64,000 nt of DNA from Candidatus Poribacteria bacterium (GTDB lineage: Bacteria > Poribacteria > WGA-4E > WGA-3G): the NCBI GenBank assembly GCA_022827625.1, contig JAJEIE010000027.1, positions 62,001 through 126,000 on the forward strand. Direction: 5' to 3'. The translations under genes and the position numbers were made by a program. Shown piece after piece: positions 25,117 through 33,673 of this stretch; positions within the stretch are counted from its first letter, which is position 1; every line of letters begins with the position of its first letter. Under the pieces are notes generated by a model. That model was not told where the DNA came from and did not search any database. It saw only the letters and a program-made list of their open reading frames with translations.

Positions 25117-25881
25117 TTAAAAGTTATGCCGCACGAAATCGAGGTTTTTCGCTGCGGATGCCACTGGGTCATCCTTTCCGGGCGTTTCCAGTACGAACCA
25201 ACTGTCGTATCCGATAGCGTGTGTAGCGTCAAAGACGGCGGGAAAATCGACATCGCCTTCACCAGCATGATTGCCACCTGTATCCTTGATGTGCATCTGT
25301 GAGATAGCGGCACCGAGACTCCGAATCTCGGTTGGCGAGTCGTAACCGAATCCGGTGGCGTTACCCATATCATAGTAGACGCCAACGGCTGATGAACCGA
25401 CGTTATCAATAATTCTTTGGTGCTTTTCTGCGCTTAACGTTGATTCGACTGCCAGAGAGACCCCATATTTTTCGGCGGTTTCGGCAGCGGCTTTCAACCC
25501 GTCTATGAAACGTGATGCGTCGATGTGATCATCCTCAATCATACCGTTCCCAAAAAACGGCACCAGAATCACCTTGGCACCCAGTTGTGGGGCAGTCTCT
25601 GCCAGATATTGCAACTTCGCGATGCCTTCGCTGCGTGCGCTGTCGGTCGGGTGCATAAACGAATAAGCGGTGAACCCACCGGGTGATAGTGAGGGAACTT
25701 CGACCCCCGCCGCTTCTGCTAAACTGTTCACTTTATCAATGCCGCCGTCCTGCCAGAGCAGATGCTCGCGGTAGTTGACTCCCATACAAACCTCGACACC
25801 GTCGAACCCGATTTCTTTTGCTTTCTGAAACGATTCTTCAAAGGAAACGGGCAACATTCCGTCTCGAATACCTACTTTCAT
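25117..25881 (-). CDS. Sugar phosphate isomerase/epimerase-type TIM-barrel protein
   Basis: 254 aa AP-endonuclease-2 fold. AGGAGGAGACT precedes the ATG. Metal-site landmarks are SLAVESTL (Glu), VGVYYDMGNATG (Asp), MHIKDTGG (His) and FVLETPG (Glu), the usual order for xylose-isomerase-like enzymes. Members act on keto/aldo sugars, hydroxypyruvate or inositol derivatives. The specific substrate is unknown. It runs in the same direction as the DUF6178-like pair, 50 bp away. Confidence 0.9.
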   Translation of the reverse strand: MKVGIRDGMLPVSFEESFQKAKEIGFDGVEVCMGVNYREHLLWQDGGIDKVNSLAEAAGVEVPSLSPGGFTAYSFMHPTDSARSEGIAKLQYLAETAPQLGAKVILVPFFGNGMIEDDHIDASRFIDGLKAAAETAEKYGVSLAVESTLSAEKHQRIIDNVGSSAVGVYYDMGNATGFGYDSPTEIRSLGAAISQMHIKDTGGNHAGEGDVDFPAVFDATHAIGYDSWFVLETPGKDDPVASAAKNLDFVRHNF

Positions 25882-26162
25882 AGTCTCCTCCTAAAGGATA
25901 TACACTACAATTCAGACTGAATTTTGCATTAATTTTGAATTTTAACATAGTCTTAACCCGAATTGCAAGGAGATCGGCAAATTTTTTAGATTTGTTTCGT
26001 TAATTTAGGAAACTATGGAAAATCCAGTTGATTTTTTTCAGTTGATGTGTTAGCATATTTTCAAATTATCCGTACGGACGAGGCGAAGGTCATCTGAGAG
26101 AAGAAAACTTCCTTAGAAACCGATAAATATCGTCCGGTACGAAAAAATAGAAAGGATATGTC

Positions 26163-26936
26163 ATGAAACAGATTACTTGCATAGTTGCAATACTACTTCT
26201 GTCTGTATGTCTCATCCCTGGTGTTTTTGCCCAGAACTTGATGAGCGATGAATTCCATGGGACGGGTCAAGACCTGCAGTCCTTCTGGCAGGTCAAGGAT
26301 GGGGATAAGAGTCCTTGGGAGCTGCAAGATGGATTGCTGGTTGCCGAAGCGGGTTTCGATCAAAATTTGTGGGGGGCTGACACGTCTACACGTTTCTACC
26401 AAGTTACAGATCAAGACCAGTTTGACATCGAAACGTCAATGGTTGTTGACTACGGTGATGCTTGTACTGTGGCTGGTATTGTTGTGTATTCTGCCACCAC
26501 AAAAGATAGCCAAAATCGCGATGGCGAGTGGGTGACGCTGAAGTTGTGGGGACGCGGTGCTGCACAGGACAACAACGCCGTGCTTCAGTACCAGCGTCGG
26601 GAGAATGATGCTGCGCCTTATGTCGGTGTACAACCCGACTACATGCCAGATCAAGGTGTTATTCCGCTTGAGTTGCGTATCAAACGCGATGGCGACGAGT
26701 ATGAATCGTGGTTTAAACCGAATGCGGAAGGCGATTGGGTCTCGGTGAGTACAGTGACGAACGCACTCGAAGAACCGCTTGAAGTCGGCATCTACGTCGG
26801 CATCTGCGAAGGCGAAAGTGCTGATGGTAGGATGACAGTCACTTTTGACTATTTCCGCGAGGCATCAAGCCCGGCGACACCGGTTGACCCGCGCGACAGA
26901 CTCGCTGTTACGTGGGGTGAACTCAAAGGACAGTAG
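26163..26936 (+). CDS. Secreted DUF1349/concanavalin-like protein with TTWG-type tag
   Basis: 257 aa; the signal peptide runs to about residue 23 (ends VFAQ). The fold is not LamG but a DUF1349/beta-xylosidase-C-terminal-like sandwich: DQFDIETSMVVDYGDACTVAGIVVYS, WVTLKLWGRG and EVGIYVGICEGES. The tail VDPRDRLAVTWGELK is nonetheless the same C-terminal tag as in the LamG proteins. The next gene is a paralogue. A good terminator-like hairpin follows the stop. Confidence 0.85.
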   Translation: MKQITCIVAILLLSVCLIPGVFAQNLMSDEFHGTGQDLQSFWQVKDGDKSPWELQDGLLVAEAGFDQNLWGADTSTRFYQVTDQDQFDIETSMVVDYGDACTVAGIVVYSATTKDSQNRDGEWVTLKLWGRGAAQDNNAVLQYQRRENDAAPYVGVQPDYMPDQGVIPLELRIKRDGDEYESWFKPNAEGDWVSVSTVTNALEEPLEVGIYVGICEGESADGRMTVTFDYFREASSPATPVDPRDRLAVTWGELKGQ

Positions 26937-26964
26937 TCGTAACTGTTTGTAGTTTTTTGAAGTG

Positions 26965-26993
26965 CTGGCGGCTCTCATGCCGCCAGTTCTTTT
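26965..26993 (+). terminator. Intrinsic terminator between two DUF1349-like genes
   Basis: CTGGCGGC / GCCGCCAG perfect 8-bp stem, 6-nt loop TCTCAT, then TTCTTTT. It ends the 26163-26936 transcript just before the Shine-Dalgarno of the next gene. Confidence 0.8.
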
Positions 26994-27006
26994 AAGGAGA
27001 TGCGCT

Positions 27007-27807
27007 TTGAACCAAGTAGTTATTTTATTTTTTATCAGTTTTGTGATGTTTTATAGCATCTCTGCTGCCGGAGCTGAGTCTCTCGGCGATCCTTTTGATG
27101 GAAACGCTTTGAAGAATCCGAATTGGAAATGGAAAACCTCTGATGCGGAAGGCGTTGAACCAAAAACGTGGGATCTGGGGAAAACGAAAGCCGGATGGCT
27201 TCACGTCACAGGTGAACTGAACCGTAATCTCTGGCCCTCGGACACAACGAATCGGCTTTATCAAGAACATGAAGGGGATTTTGACATAGAAACGCATCTT
27301 TACATGGACTATGGGGATGCCTGTGTTGTTGCGGGGGTCGTTGCTTACTCGCCAACAACGAAAGATCATCAAGGTCGTGAGGGCGAATGGGTGACAATTA
27401 AACTCTGGGGTCGCGGTCCCGCGAACGGCAACAATGCCGTCATCCAGTATCAGAAACGGCAGTTCGATAATGCTGAAGGGCTTGTCGGAGTCGTCCCTGG
27501 CTTCCAGGACCCCGCAGGGGAGATGGCACTCTACATGCGACTCCGGCGTGAAAAAGATACTTTTACGGCATGGTGGAAACGGAAAGCCAACGACACTTGG
27601 ATTGACATCGGCGAGACCGAACAGGAGTTTGATGAGCCGCTTGAAGTGGGTATCTACGTCGGCATCTGTGATGGTAAAGGTGAACAAATTGCCCAGTTTG
27701 AATACTTTGAGGACCTTCTTGTGCCATTTGATATTTCGCCGCGTGCAAAGCTGCCGATTGCTTGGGGAGACTTAAAACGTAGACACAATCTATCGAATAA
27801 TCGTTAA
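27007..27807 (+). CDS. Secreted DUF1349-like protein with WGDLK tag
   Basis: 266 aa from a TTG at 27007, with AAGGAG about 7 bp upstream. A longer frame from 26962 overlaps the terminator and adds a non-signal N-terminus. The signal peptide is VVILFFISFVMFYSISAAGA. Core strands match the upstream paralogue: DFDIETHLYMDYGDACVVAGVVAYS, WVTIKLWGRG and EVGIYVGICDG. The tail ISPRAKLPIAWGDLK is a diverged form of the tag, keeping W-G-x-L-K. Confidence 0.85.
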   Translation: MNQVVILFFISFVMFYSISAAGAESLGDPFDGNALKNPNWKWKTSDAEGVEPKTWDLGKTKAGWLHVTGELNRNLWPSDTTNRLYQEHEGDFDIETHLYMDYGDACVVAGVVAYSPTTKDHQGREGEWVTIKLWGRGPANGNNAVIQYQKRQFDNAEGLVGVVPGFQDPAGEMALYMRLRREKDTFTAWWKRKANDTWIDIGETEQEFDEPLEVGIYVGICDGKGEQIAQFEYFEDLLVPFDISPRAKLPIAWGDLKRRHNLSNNR

Positions 27808-27848
27808 GCGTTGCTAAGTTCGGAGTAGCACAAAAAATTTTGCTGGAA

Positions 27849-28730
27849 ATGAAGTCCATCTGTTTTAATATCTTCGTACTCGTCTTTATGAGCAGTACTG
27901 GTGTTGCTGGTGCAGAGGTTGGTAGTGCTGCTCAACAAGTCCTCACTACTATAGAATGGGTCTCCATTCCAGAAGGCACCTTTCTGATGGGCTCGACCCC
28001 TGAGGAAGCGGAAGCTGCTTACGAAGATGCGAAGTTGCGGAGTTCGATGCTTGAACGGCACACCTTTGATGCGGAACTGCCGAAACATCAGGTCTATTTA
28101 AGTGCTTATGAAATCTCGCGGTATGAAATCACAAACGCGCAATACCGTGCCTTTATTGAGGCAACAAACCGCCCGACACCGCGCGGACATAACGGCGAGG
28201 AAATTTGGGCAGATGAAACCCTCAGCGGTGACACGCAACCTGTTGTCGGCGTGACGTGGTTTGACGCGCAAGCGTTCGCGGAGTGGATTGGTGGCAGCCT
28301 TCCAACCGAAGCGCAGTGGGAGCGCGCTGCACGCGGTACAACGGCACGCACGTATCCGTGGGGGGACACACCACCTAAGGCACGACAACATGCGAACTTC
28401 GCGCGTCGCTACAATCGTCCGGTGTCGGTCGGACAGTTCCCGAAAGGTGAATCACCGGATGGCATCGCGGACCTTGCTGGAAATGTGTGGGAGTGGTGTC
28501 TTGATGAACACAGTCCGACAGCCTATCAGCGAAGCAGTAGCGATGTACCCCGAAATCCGCTCAACCTCCGCTTTCGAGATGTGCTTCGGGCAAGGGTGAT
28601 TCGTGGGGGCGCGTGGGATGTCGGTCGCGCGTTTCTCCGTTCAGGTTTGCGATTCAAATTCTATCCTTTGGATTCAACGCATACGATTGGGTTTCGGGTC
28701 GTCCGCCCGCGCCCAGAAATAGAGGAATAA
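27849..28730 (+). CDS. SUMF1/formylglycine-generating-enzyme-like secreted protein
   Basis: 293 aa from the ATG at 27849, with a signal peptide of about 22 residues (ends VAGAEV). The SUMF1/EgtB-type fold is clear: FLMGSTPEEA, YEISRYEITNAQYRAFIEAT, LPTEAQWERAARG and NVWEWCLDE, then RGGAWDVGRAFLRSGLRF and IGFRVVRP. Only one Cys (WEWC) lies in the catalytic area, so formylglycine synthesis is doubtful. Such proteins often bind metals or cap sulfatase-like enzymes. It lies 13 bp before the CRTAC1 gene and is probably co-transcribed. Confidence 0.88.
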   Translation: MKSICFNIFVLVFMSSTGVAGAEVGSAAQQVLTTIEWVSIPEGTFLMGSTPEEAEAAYEDAKLRSSMLERHTFDAELPKHQVYLSAYEISRYEITNAQYRAFIEATNRPTPRGHNGEEIWADETLSGDTQPVVGVTWFDAQAFAEWIGGSLPTEAQWERAARGTTARTYPWGDTPPKARQHANFARRYNRPVSVGQFPKGESPDGIADLAGNVWEWCLDEHSPTAYQRSSSDVPRNPLNLRFRDVLRARVIRGGAWDVGRAFLRSGLRFKFYPLDSTHTIGFRVVRPRPEIEE

Positions 28731-28743
28731 TTTTCCTGCCACT

Positions 28744-30414
28744 ATGTTCCAACACAAGTACTATCCGTCTCGTTTTTTGATATCCATACTAACGCCTTTT
28801 CTCCTTTTTATATTTTTACACCTCAGCAATGCTGATCCGTATTTTCGCGATGTAACCGATGTGATGAAACTCGATTTTCGGCATGTCAATGGGTTTTCTG
28901 CGGAACGTCGACTCGTTGAGACGATGGGCAGTGGTGGGGCACTCCTTGACTTCGATAACGATGATGACTTAGATCTCTATCTCGTTCAAGGTAATTCACT
29001 CTCTCCGCCAGCAGGACGGATGCCTGAGAACCGTCTCTGTCGAAACGACGCCGGTATTTTCGTTGATATTACAGCGTCTGCAAACGTTGGCGATACCGGC
29101 TATGGACTTGGTGCTGTTGCTGCGGATTACAATTCTGATGGGTATCGCGACCTATATGTGACAAACTTAGGGAAAAACGTGTTATACCGCAACAATGGAG
29201 ATGGCACGTTTACCGATGTAACCGAGCAAGCACAAGTCGGTTGTCCATTGTTGAGTGCGAGTGCGGCGTTTGCTGACATCGACCGAGATGGTGATCTTGA
29301 TCTCTATGTGTGCAACTACGTTGAATATGCTTTGGAAACTGACATTCCATGTTATTACAAAAATAGCCTGCGTATCTATTGCGGTCCTAACGAATATCAA
29401 GGTATTGCCGATGTGCTGTACCGCAACAACGGAGATGGTACGTTCACGGATATTACAAGGCAGGCGGGTGTTTATGAACCGACGACGCGAGGGCTTGGCG
29501 TTGTTTTTACGGATGTAGACAACGATGGTTGGATAGACATCTACGTCGCGAACGATATGTCTCCAAATACACTTTTTATGAATCAAGGCAACGGAGTTTT
29601 TCAAGAAGAAGGCGTGCTTCGCGGTGTTGCATATAACGGAGACGGGCTCGCAAACGGTTCGATGGGTGTAGATGCTGGTGATTATGATAACGACGGTGAT
29701 GTTGATCTTTGGGTGACGAATTTCGCGTTGGAAGCGAACTGTCTCATGCAGAACGATGGCGAGGGTTACTTTGAGGACGTAACATTTGACACAGACCTCG
29801 CCGATCCGTCCTTCTACGCACTCGGTTTCGGTACTCGCTTTATTGATTTTGATAACGACGGTTGGTTAGATATACTCGTTGGGAATGGGCATATCTGGGA
29901 CAATGTGAGACAGATTGACGCGAAGCAGCGTTACGCGCAGCCTGTACAACTCTTTCGTAATCGGGGCGGGATTTCACAAGACGGTGCTGGTTTTACTGAG
30001 ATAACCGCTGAGGCTGGTTTGGATAAAATACCTTACGTCGTCCGTGGGATGCTTTTTGGGGATATAGATACGGACGGCGATGTGGACGTTGTGCTATGTC
30101 AATCGAACCGTCCAGCGGTTATTCTCAGCAATGAGGTTGGCAATGTGAACGCGTGGCTAAGGGTGCGATTGGTAGGGACAGATGGCAACACGGACGCAAT
30201 TGGCGCGCAGGTTCAAGTGGAAACGGACGGAACGACGCTTCTGCGCGAGGTTATCTGTGGTGCGAGTTATCTCTCAGGGAACGATCTCTGTCTCACCTTT
30301 GGATTGGGAAGTGCCACGCGGGTAGACACCCTCCAGATTCGTTGGCACGACGGGCGTATTCAGCAATTAGGTGAAATGCCTATCCGACAGACGATAACAC
30401 TCTCGCAGGATTGA
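28744..30414 (+). CDS. CRTAC1-family FG-GAP/ASPIC-UnbV protein
   Basis: 556 aa; the N-terminal hydrophobic segment (FLISILTPFLLFIFLHLSNA) is a signal peptide. FG-GAP calcium loops occur as DFDNDDDLDLYL, DIDRDGDLDLYV, DVDNDGWIDIYV, DYDNDGDVDLWV and DFDNDGWLDILV. The cysteine insert ending in IYCGPNEYQG matches the copy at 4661-6361. The ASPIC/UnbV domain includes DAIGAQVQVETDG and FGLGSATRVDTLQIRW. The two CRTAC1 proteins differ in partner: TPR for the first, SUMF1-like for this one. Confidence 0.92.
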   Translation: MFQHKYYPSRFLISILTPFLLFIFLHLSNADPYFRDVTDVMKLDFRHVNGFSAERRLVETMGSGGALLDFDNDDDLDLYLVQGNSLSPPAGRMPENRLCRNDAGIFVDITASANVGDTGYGLGAVAADYNSDGYRDLYVTNLGKNVLYRNNGDGTFTDVTEQAQVGCPLLSASAAFADIDRDGDLDLYVCNYVEYALETDIPCYYKNSLRIYCGPNEYQGIADVLYRNNGDGTFTDITRQAGVYEPTTRGLGVVFTDVDNDGWIDIYVANDMSPNTLFMNQGNGVFQEEGVLRGVAYNGDGLANGSMGVDAGDYDNDGDVDLWVTNFALEANCLMQNDGEGYFEDVTFDTDLADPSFYALGFGTRFIDFDNDGWLDILVGNGHIWDNVRQIDAKQRYAQPVQLFRNRGGISQDGAGFTEITAEAGLDKIPYVVRGMLFGDIDTDGDVDVVLCQSNRPAVILSNEVGNVNAWLRVRLVGTDGNTDAIGAQVQVETDGTTLLREVICGASYLSGNDLCLTFGLGSATRVDTLQIRWHDGRIQQLGEMPIRQTITLSQD

Positions 30415-30439
30415 CACTTTTGGCTGTTGATGTTACAAT
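30411..30439 (+). promoter_or_regulatory. Promoter for a near-leaderless hypothetical gene
   Basis: TTGACA at 30411-30416, overlapping the TGA stop of the previous gene, and TACAAT at 30434-30439, with a 17-bp spacer. The next ATG is at 30448, only 8 bp downstream, so the transcript should begin at or next to the start codon. Confidence 0.65.
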
Positions 30440-30447
30440 ACCTTATT

Positions 30448-30804
30448 ATGAGAATTGTTGAAGAAAGGGAAGCGTGGATTCACACGCACTTCATCCTTGA
30501 TAGTTTTTACGTTACAGAGCAAGAACGCCGACAGATTTCTATCAGTGTCGAGCCGGAGTTAATGCAGCTTGGACTCCAGTACGGGTTAACATATAACATC
30601 GCGCCATCGAAACATCGCGCCATCATTGTGCTTGAATGTATCCCATTTGACTCGGTTAAAGAGGTTATCAAAAGATTGATTAATGATGTGATTGCAGATT
30701 TTCCTGTTCGGCTTCCTGAACAGCGGAATGTCGTCACTAATATCACGGTTACCGGTCCAGAAACGAAGCAGGCGGATGTTAGTGTCCAAGCCCCGATGCG
30801 GTAA
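30448..30804 (+). CDS. Small hypothetical protein, leaderless transcript likely
   Basis: 118 aa from ATG 30448, chosen because the only good promoter puts the transcript start there; a longer frame begins at 30427. No known family. Sequence MRIVEEREAWIHTHFILDSF, a middle part LTYNIAPSKHRAIIVLECIPF, and a Val-rich end suggest a small alpha/beta protein without a signal peptide. Its 3' end overlaps the convergent enolase-superfamily gene by 26 bp. Confidence 0.55.
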   Translation: MRIVEEREAWIHTHFILDSFYVTEQERRQISISVEPELMQLGLQYGLTYNIAPSKHRAIIVLECIPFDSVKEVIKRLINDVIADFPVRLPEQRNVVTNITVTGPETKQADVSVQAPMR

Positions 30805-32131
30805 GGACATGCGTTCCCACAGTGCCGTCGGTGATGTTGAAAATTGATGGAAATTCATCGCGCCACCCGTCGTTGGCACCTGGACAGAACTGGCGTGAAT
30901 TGCCTTCAATAGCCGTTACACCGGGAATGCGCGCAGCGAGTCCAGCGGAATGCAAAAAAGATGCCCCCGGACACGTCAAGTCCTGAACAGCGAGGAACAT
31001 ACTGTATTCCGCAGCGGCGGCACCCATCAGCAACGCTTGAGATTGCCCCTTACATGCCTTGAGCGCGACCCCGGAATACCCTTGCTCACGTGCCAATAAA
31101 AAAGTCTCAAGGTCGGTCAGCGATTCGTCTATCACCACCGGTTTTATCTCGGCAGCTTTGTGCATTTTATTTTCGGGATGCGCTTTCAGATTCCGATCGG
31201 TCGGTTGCTCGATGTAAGCGAGGCGTTGGAAGGCAGCGGGCCTCATCTCCTGAATCTGGTTGAGAAACGCCAACAGATATTCTACGTTTTGACAGGTTTC
31301 GTTGAAATCAGCGGAGTAGTGCCACGTGTCAACACCACGTTTTGCCTGTGTTGCTGCGGTGACTTTATCAATCGCGAGAACGCGCGCGACATCCCACTGG
31401 AGGTCGTCGCCGTTGAGTTTGATTTTTAAATGCGTCAATCCATCAGCGACGATCCATTCCGGGAGCGTCTCCGGTAAGCCGTCGTTGAGGCGTTCTGCAA
31501 TATCGGCATCGGTAAGCGGATCGAGTGCGCCGACGAGATGATAAAGCGGCATGTTGGGCTTGGGTTGGCGTGAAGTATACTGGTCGAGATATTTTCCGAC
31601 GAACCGTTTATTCAAAAAGTGCGACAGATCCGCTTCAATGAAATCTTCACCTAATCCGTTGTAACTGTTAATGCCGTTTACTTTCCCGAATCCATCGTGA
31701 ATCGCTGCGTCAATGGGACTTGTTGTAACAACGGTGCAGAGTTTTGGTATCGAGGCTGCGAGTTGCAGGGTATCGGACAGTTCATCGGCAATGCGTAGAA
31801 ATTCGGGTTCAAGTACTTCGGAGAGTTCGAGCGGATGCGCGCATAACGTGCAATCCTGTGTTGCTTCGACCGCTAATTCGGCGAGTTTTTTCATCGCTGC
31901 GAGACTTTGGTCAAAAGGGGCGTAGCGCGGTGGAAATGCCCAGACGTTCCCGAGGGGCATCGAGCCTTTGCCCTCTGCCTCTTTACCGTCGCGCGTCTGA
32001 ACTCGCATGCGGACGTTAAACAGGACACAGTGATCTGTTGGCACGCCACCGAATTTAAGGGGTGTACGGTATTGATGTTCTTCAAAGTCGTAATGAACGT
32101 CAAGGATGCGGATATCTGTCGGTTTTGGCAT
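30779..32131 (-). CDS. Enolase-superfamily (mandelate racemase/muconate-like) enzyme
   Basis: 450 aa. The capping domain precedes a barrel with the expected acidic ligands: SADFNE, YIEQPTD and VVIDES. Candidate catalytic lysines lie in LKIKLNGDD and VALKACKGQS. Members abstract an alpha proton from a carboxylate, giving racemases, dehydratases and cycloisomerases. It is longer than typical (about 380 aa), with an extended N-terminus and an insertion around SHFLNKRFVGKYL. It runs opposite to its neighbours and overlaps the 30448 gene at the 3' ends. Substrate unknown. Confidence 0.88.
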   Translation of the reverse strand: MPKPTDIRILDVHYDFEEHQYRTPLKFGGVPTDHCVLFNVRMRVQTRDGKEAEGKGSMPLGNVWAFPPRYAPFDQSLAAMKKLAELAVEATQDCTLCAHPLELSEVLEPEFLRIADELSDTLQLAASIPKLCTVVTTSPIDAAIHDGFGKVNGINSYNGLGEDFIEADLSHFLNKRFVGKYLDQYTSRQPKPNMPLYHLVGALDPLTDADIAERLNDGLPETLPEWIVADGLTHLKIKLNGDDLQWDVARVLAIDKVTAATQAKRGVDTWHYSADFNETCQNVEYLLAFLNQIQEMRPAAFQRLAYIEQPTDRNLKAHPENKMHKAAEIKPVVIDESLTDLETFLLAREQGYSGVALKACKGQSQALLMGAAAAEYSMFLAVQDLTCPGASFLHSAGLAARIPGVTAIEGNSRQFCPGANDGWRDEFPSIFNITDGTVGTHVLTASGLGH

Positions 32132-32209
32132 AATTTCCTCGTTGCAGTGTGTTTTCTTTCATCGTAACTGATTTTCTACGGCACGTCAAGCAATTTTTGC
32201 TTTCTCGAC

Positions 32210-32236
32210 GGCACACGGCGTGTGCCTACTACTTTG
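32210..32236. repeat. Small palindromic repeat, family B, third copy
   Basis: GGCACACGGCGTGTGCC followed by TACTACTTTGTC. It lies just upstream of the Shine-Dalgarno of the SHMT-like gene. A partial GGCACGTCAAGCAATTTTTGC lies 30 bp before it. Confidence 0.65.
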
Positions 32237-32256
32237 TCAACGGAGGCTTTTTCTCA

Positions 32257-33495
32257 ATGACGCATAACCCAAAAATCCGAAAACTGACTTCACTTCTTGA
32301 TAAACACGAGATGTATCGGGATACCTGCCTGAATCTCATCGCTTCAGAGAACACGCCTTCGCCGTTGGTAGAAGCACTTTTCGACGAACGGTTGGCGCGG
32401 CGGTATGGGAATTATTCTGGCACGGACCTTTACCGGCGGAATTACAAAGGCAACCGTTATATTGCTGAAATAGAGGCGTACACACAAGCGTTAGCGAAGG
32501 ATCTCTTTGGCGCAGCGTATGTCGATTTCCGCCCATTATCGGGGAACATTGCGGGGATTGGAACAACGTTCGCGTTGGCGAAACCGGGTGATACAGCGTT
32601 AGAGGTCCATAACGGACACCACTATGCCGAAAAACTGCTTTCCTCACCGCTTAAAGTGGAACTCCGATCCATTCCGATTCCCTGGGATGGACAACGTTCA
32701 AACATCAATCTTGATGCAACACTTGCGCTGATTGCGGAATACAAGCCGAGTATCGTGAACGTCGGTTCCGGTGTATTTCTCTTCCCACAACCTGTACGAG
32801 AACTGAAGCAGGCGATGCGCGAAGCGAACCCAGATGCCTACCTCATCTACGATGCCTCGCATGTTATTGGACTTATTGCGGGTAGACGGTTTCAGTCGCC
32901 GTTCAATGAAGGAGCGGATGTTATCATCTCCAGCACCCACAAAACACTCGCGGGACCGCAGGGTGGAATGATTCTAACCAACGATGCGTCTATTGCTGAG
33001 CGGGTTGCGAAGGGACTTTACCCTTTGTTAATGAGCAATCACCATCTGAACAGGCTTCCGGCGTTAGCGGGGACATTTATAGAGTGGATGGCATGCGGTG
33101 AGGCGCAAGCGGATGCGATTGTTACGAACGCGAAGGCACTCGGAAGTGCGTTAGCGGAACGCGGTGTGCCGATATTGGGTGCGGATCTCGGTTTCACGGA
33201 ATCGCATACATTGATATTGATTGTAGATAAGTATGGCGAAGGTGGCGCGCTCGCGAATCATTTGGAAGCGTGTCATATTATCGCAGGTGCAGCAGGGTTG
33301 GCACCGGAAGTCGGCACATCTGGATTGCGTATGGGGGTTCAAGAGGTTACGCGGTGGGGGATGACACCGGCGGATGCGCCGGACATTGCGGATTGTATTG
33401 TTGCTGCGCTTTCTGGTGAGAGTCCTGAAAACCTCAAACCAGAGGTTGCAAAAGTGGCGCGCCGTTTTGATACAATCCAGTTCACTGTGGATTGA
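32257..33495 (+). CDS. Serine hydroxymethyltransferase-like PLP enzyme
   Basis: 412 aa from ATG 32257, with CGGAGG 10 bp upstream; the open frame extends 36 codons further but crosses a repeat. Typical fold-type I motifs are CLNLIASENTPS near residue 24, FRPLSGNIAG, YDASHVIGL and the PLP lysine in SSTHKTLAGPQGGMI. The gene resembles glyA but is diverged and slightly short. Possible products are SHMT or an aldolase acting on threonine-like substrates. It is convergent with nothing and followed by a strong terminator. Confidence 0.85.
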   Translation: MTHNPKIRKLTSLLDKHEMYRDTCLNLIASENTPSPLVEALFDERLARRYGNYSGTDLYRRNYKGNRYIAEIEAYTQALAKDLFGAAYVDFRPLSGNIAGIGTTFALAKPGDTALEVHNGHHYAEKLLSSPLKVELRSIPIPWDGQRSNINLDATLALIAEYKPSIVNVGSGVFLFPQPVRELKQAMREANPDAYLIYDASHVIGLIAGRRFQSPFNEGADVIISSTHKTLAGPQGGMILTNDASIAERVAKGLYPLLMSNHHLNRLPALAGTFIEWMACGEAQADAIVTNAKALGSALAERGVPILGADLGFTESHTLILIVDKYGEGGALANHLEACHIIAGAAGLAPEVGTSGLRMGVQEVTRWGMTPADAPDIADCIVAALSGESPENLKPEVAKVARRFDTIQFTVD

Positions 33496-33536
33496 GGTAA
33501 AGCCTAAAGCGCATACAAACGAGATAGGTCTTGACC

Positions 33537-33565
33537 CACTTCACCGCTGGTGGGGTGTTTTTGCT
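33537..33565 (+). terminator. Intrinsic terminator after SHMT-like gene
   Basis: CACTTCACC pairs with GGTGGGGTG (two G-T wobbles) around a GCT loop, followed by a T-run TTTTTG. This separates the SHMT-like gene from the ankyrin gene. Confidence 0.75.
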
Positions 33566-33597
33566 TGCGTATTTTGCTATAAATGTTTATTTTTAAC

Positions 33598-33627
33598 TTG
33601 ACATTTAATAACTTTATATGATATAAT
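33598..33627 (+). promoter_or_regulatory. Promoter of the ankyrin gene
   Basis: TTGACA at 33598-33603 and TATAAT at 33622-33627 with an 18-bp spacer. The -10 lies inside the right-hand edge of a 33-bp palindrome (33612-33644), which should let a repressor block it. Confidence 0.8.
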
Positions 33628-33644
33628 AGTTGTATCATATAAAG
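33612..33644. promoter_or_regulatory. Palindromic operator over the ankyrin gene promoter
   Basis: Perfect 12-bp arms CTTTATATGATA (33612-33623) and TATCATATAAAG (33633-33644) flank 9 bp that carries the end of the -10 box. Arm length and position fit a dimeric repressor site. A regulator gene was not identified in the window. Confidence 0.7.
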
Positions 33645-33673
33645 CAAAACACGCGCAAAAGAAGGAAACACTC

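Noticed and set aside
26030-26056. Possible promoter TTGATT / TAGCAT before the DUF1349-like gene
   Set aside because: Weak boxes and a 15-bp spacer; not convincing.
27025-27687. 220-codon minus-strand open frame
   Set aside because: Antisense to a DUF1349-like gene with a signal peptide and the C-terminal tag.
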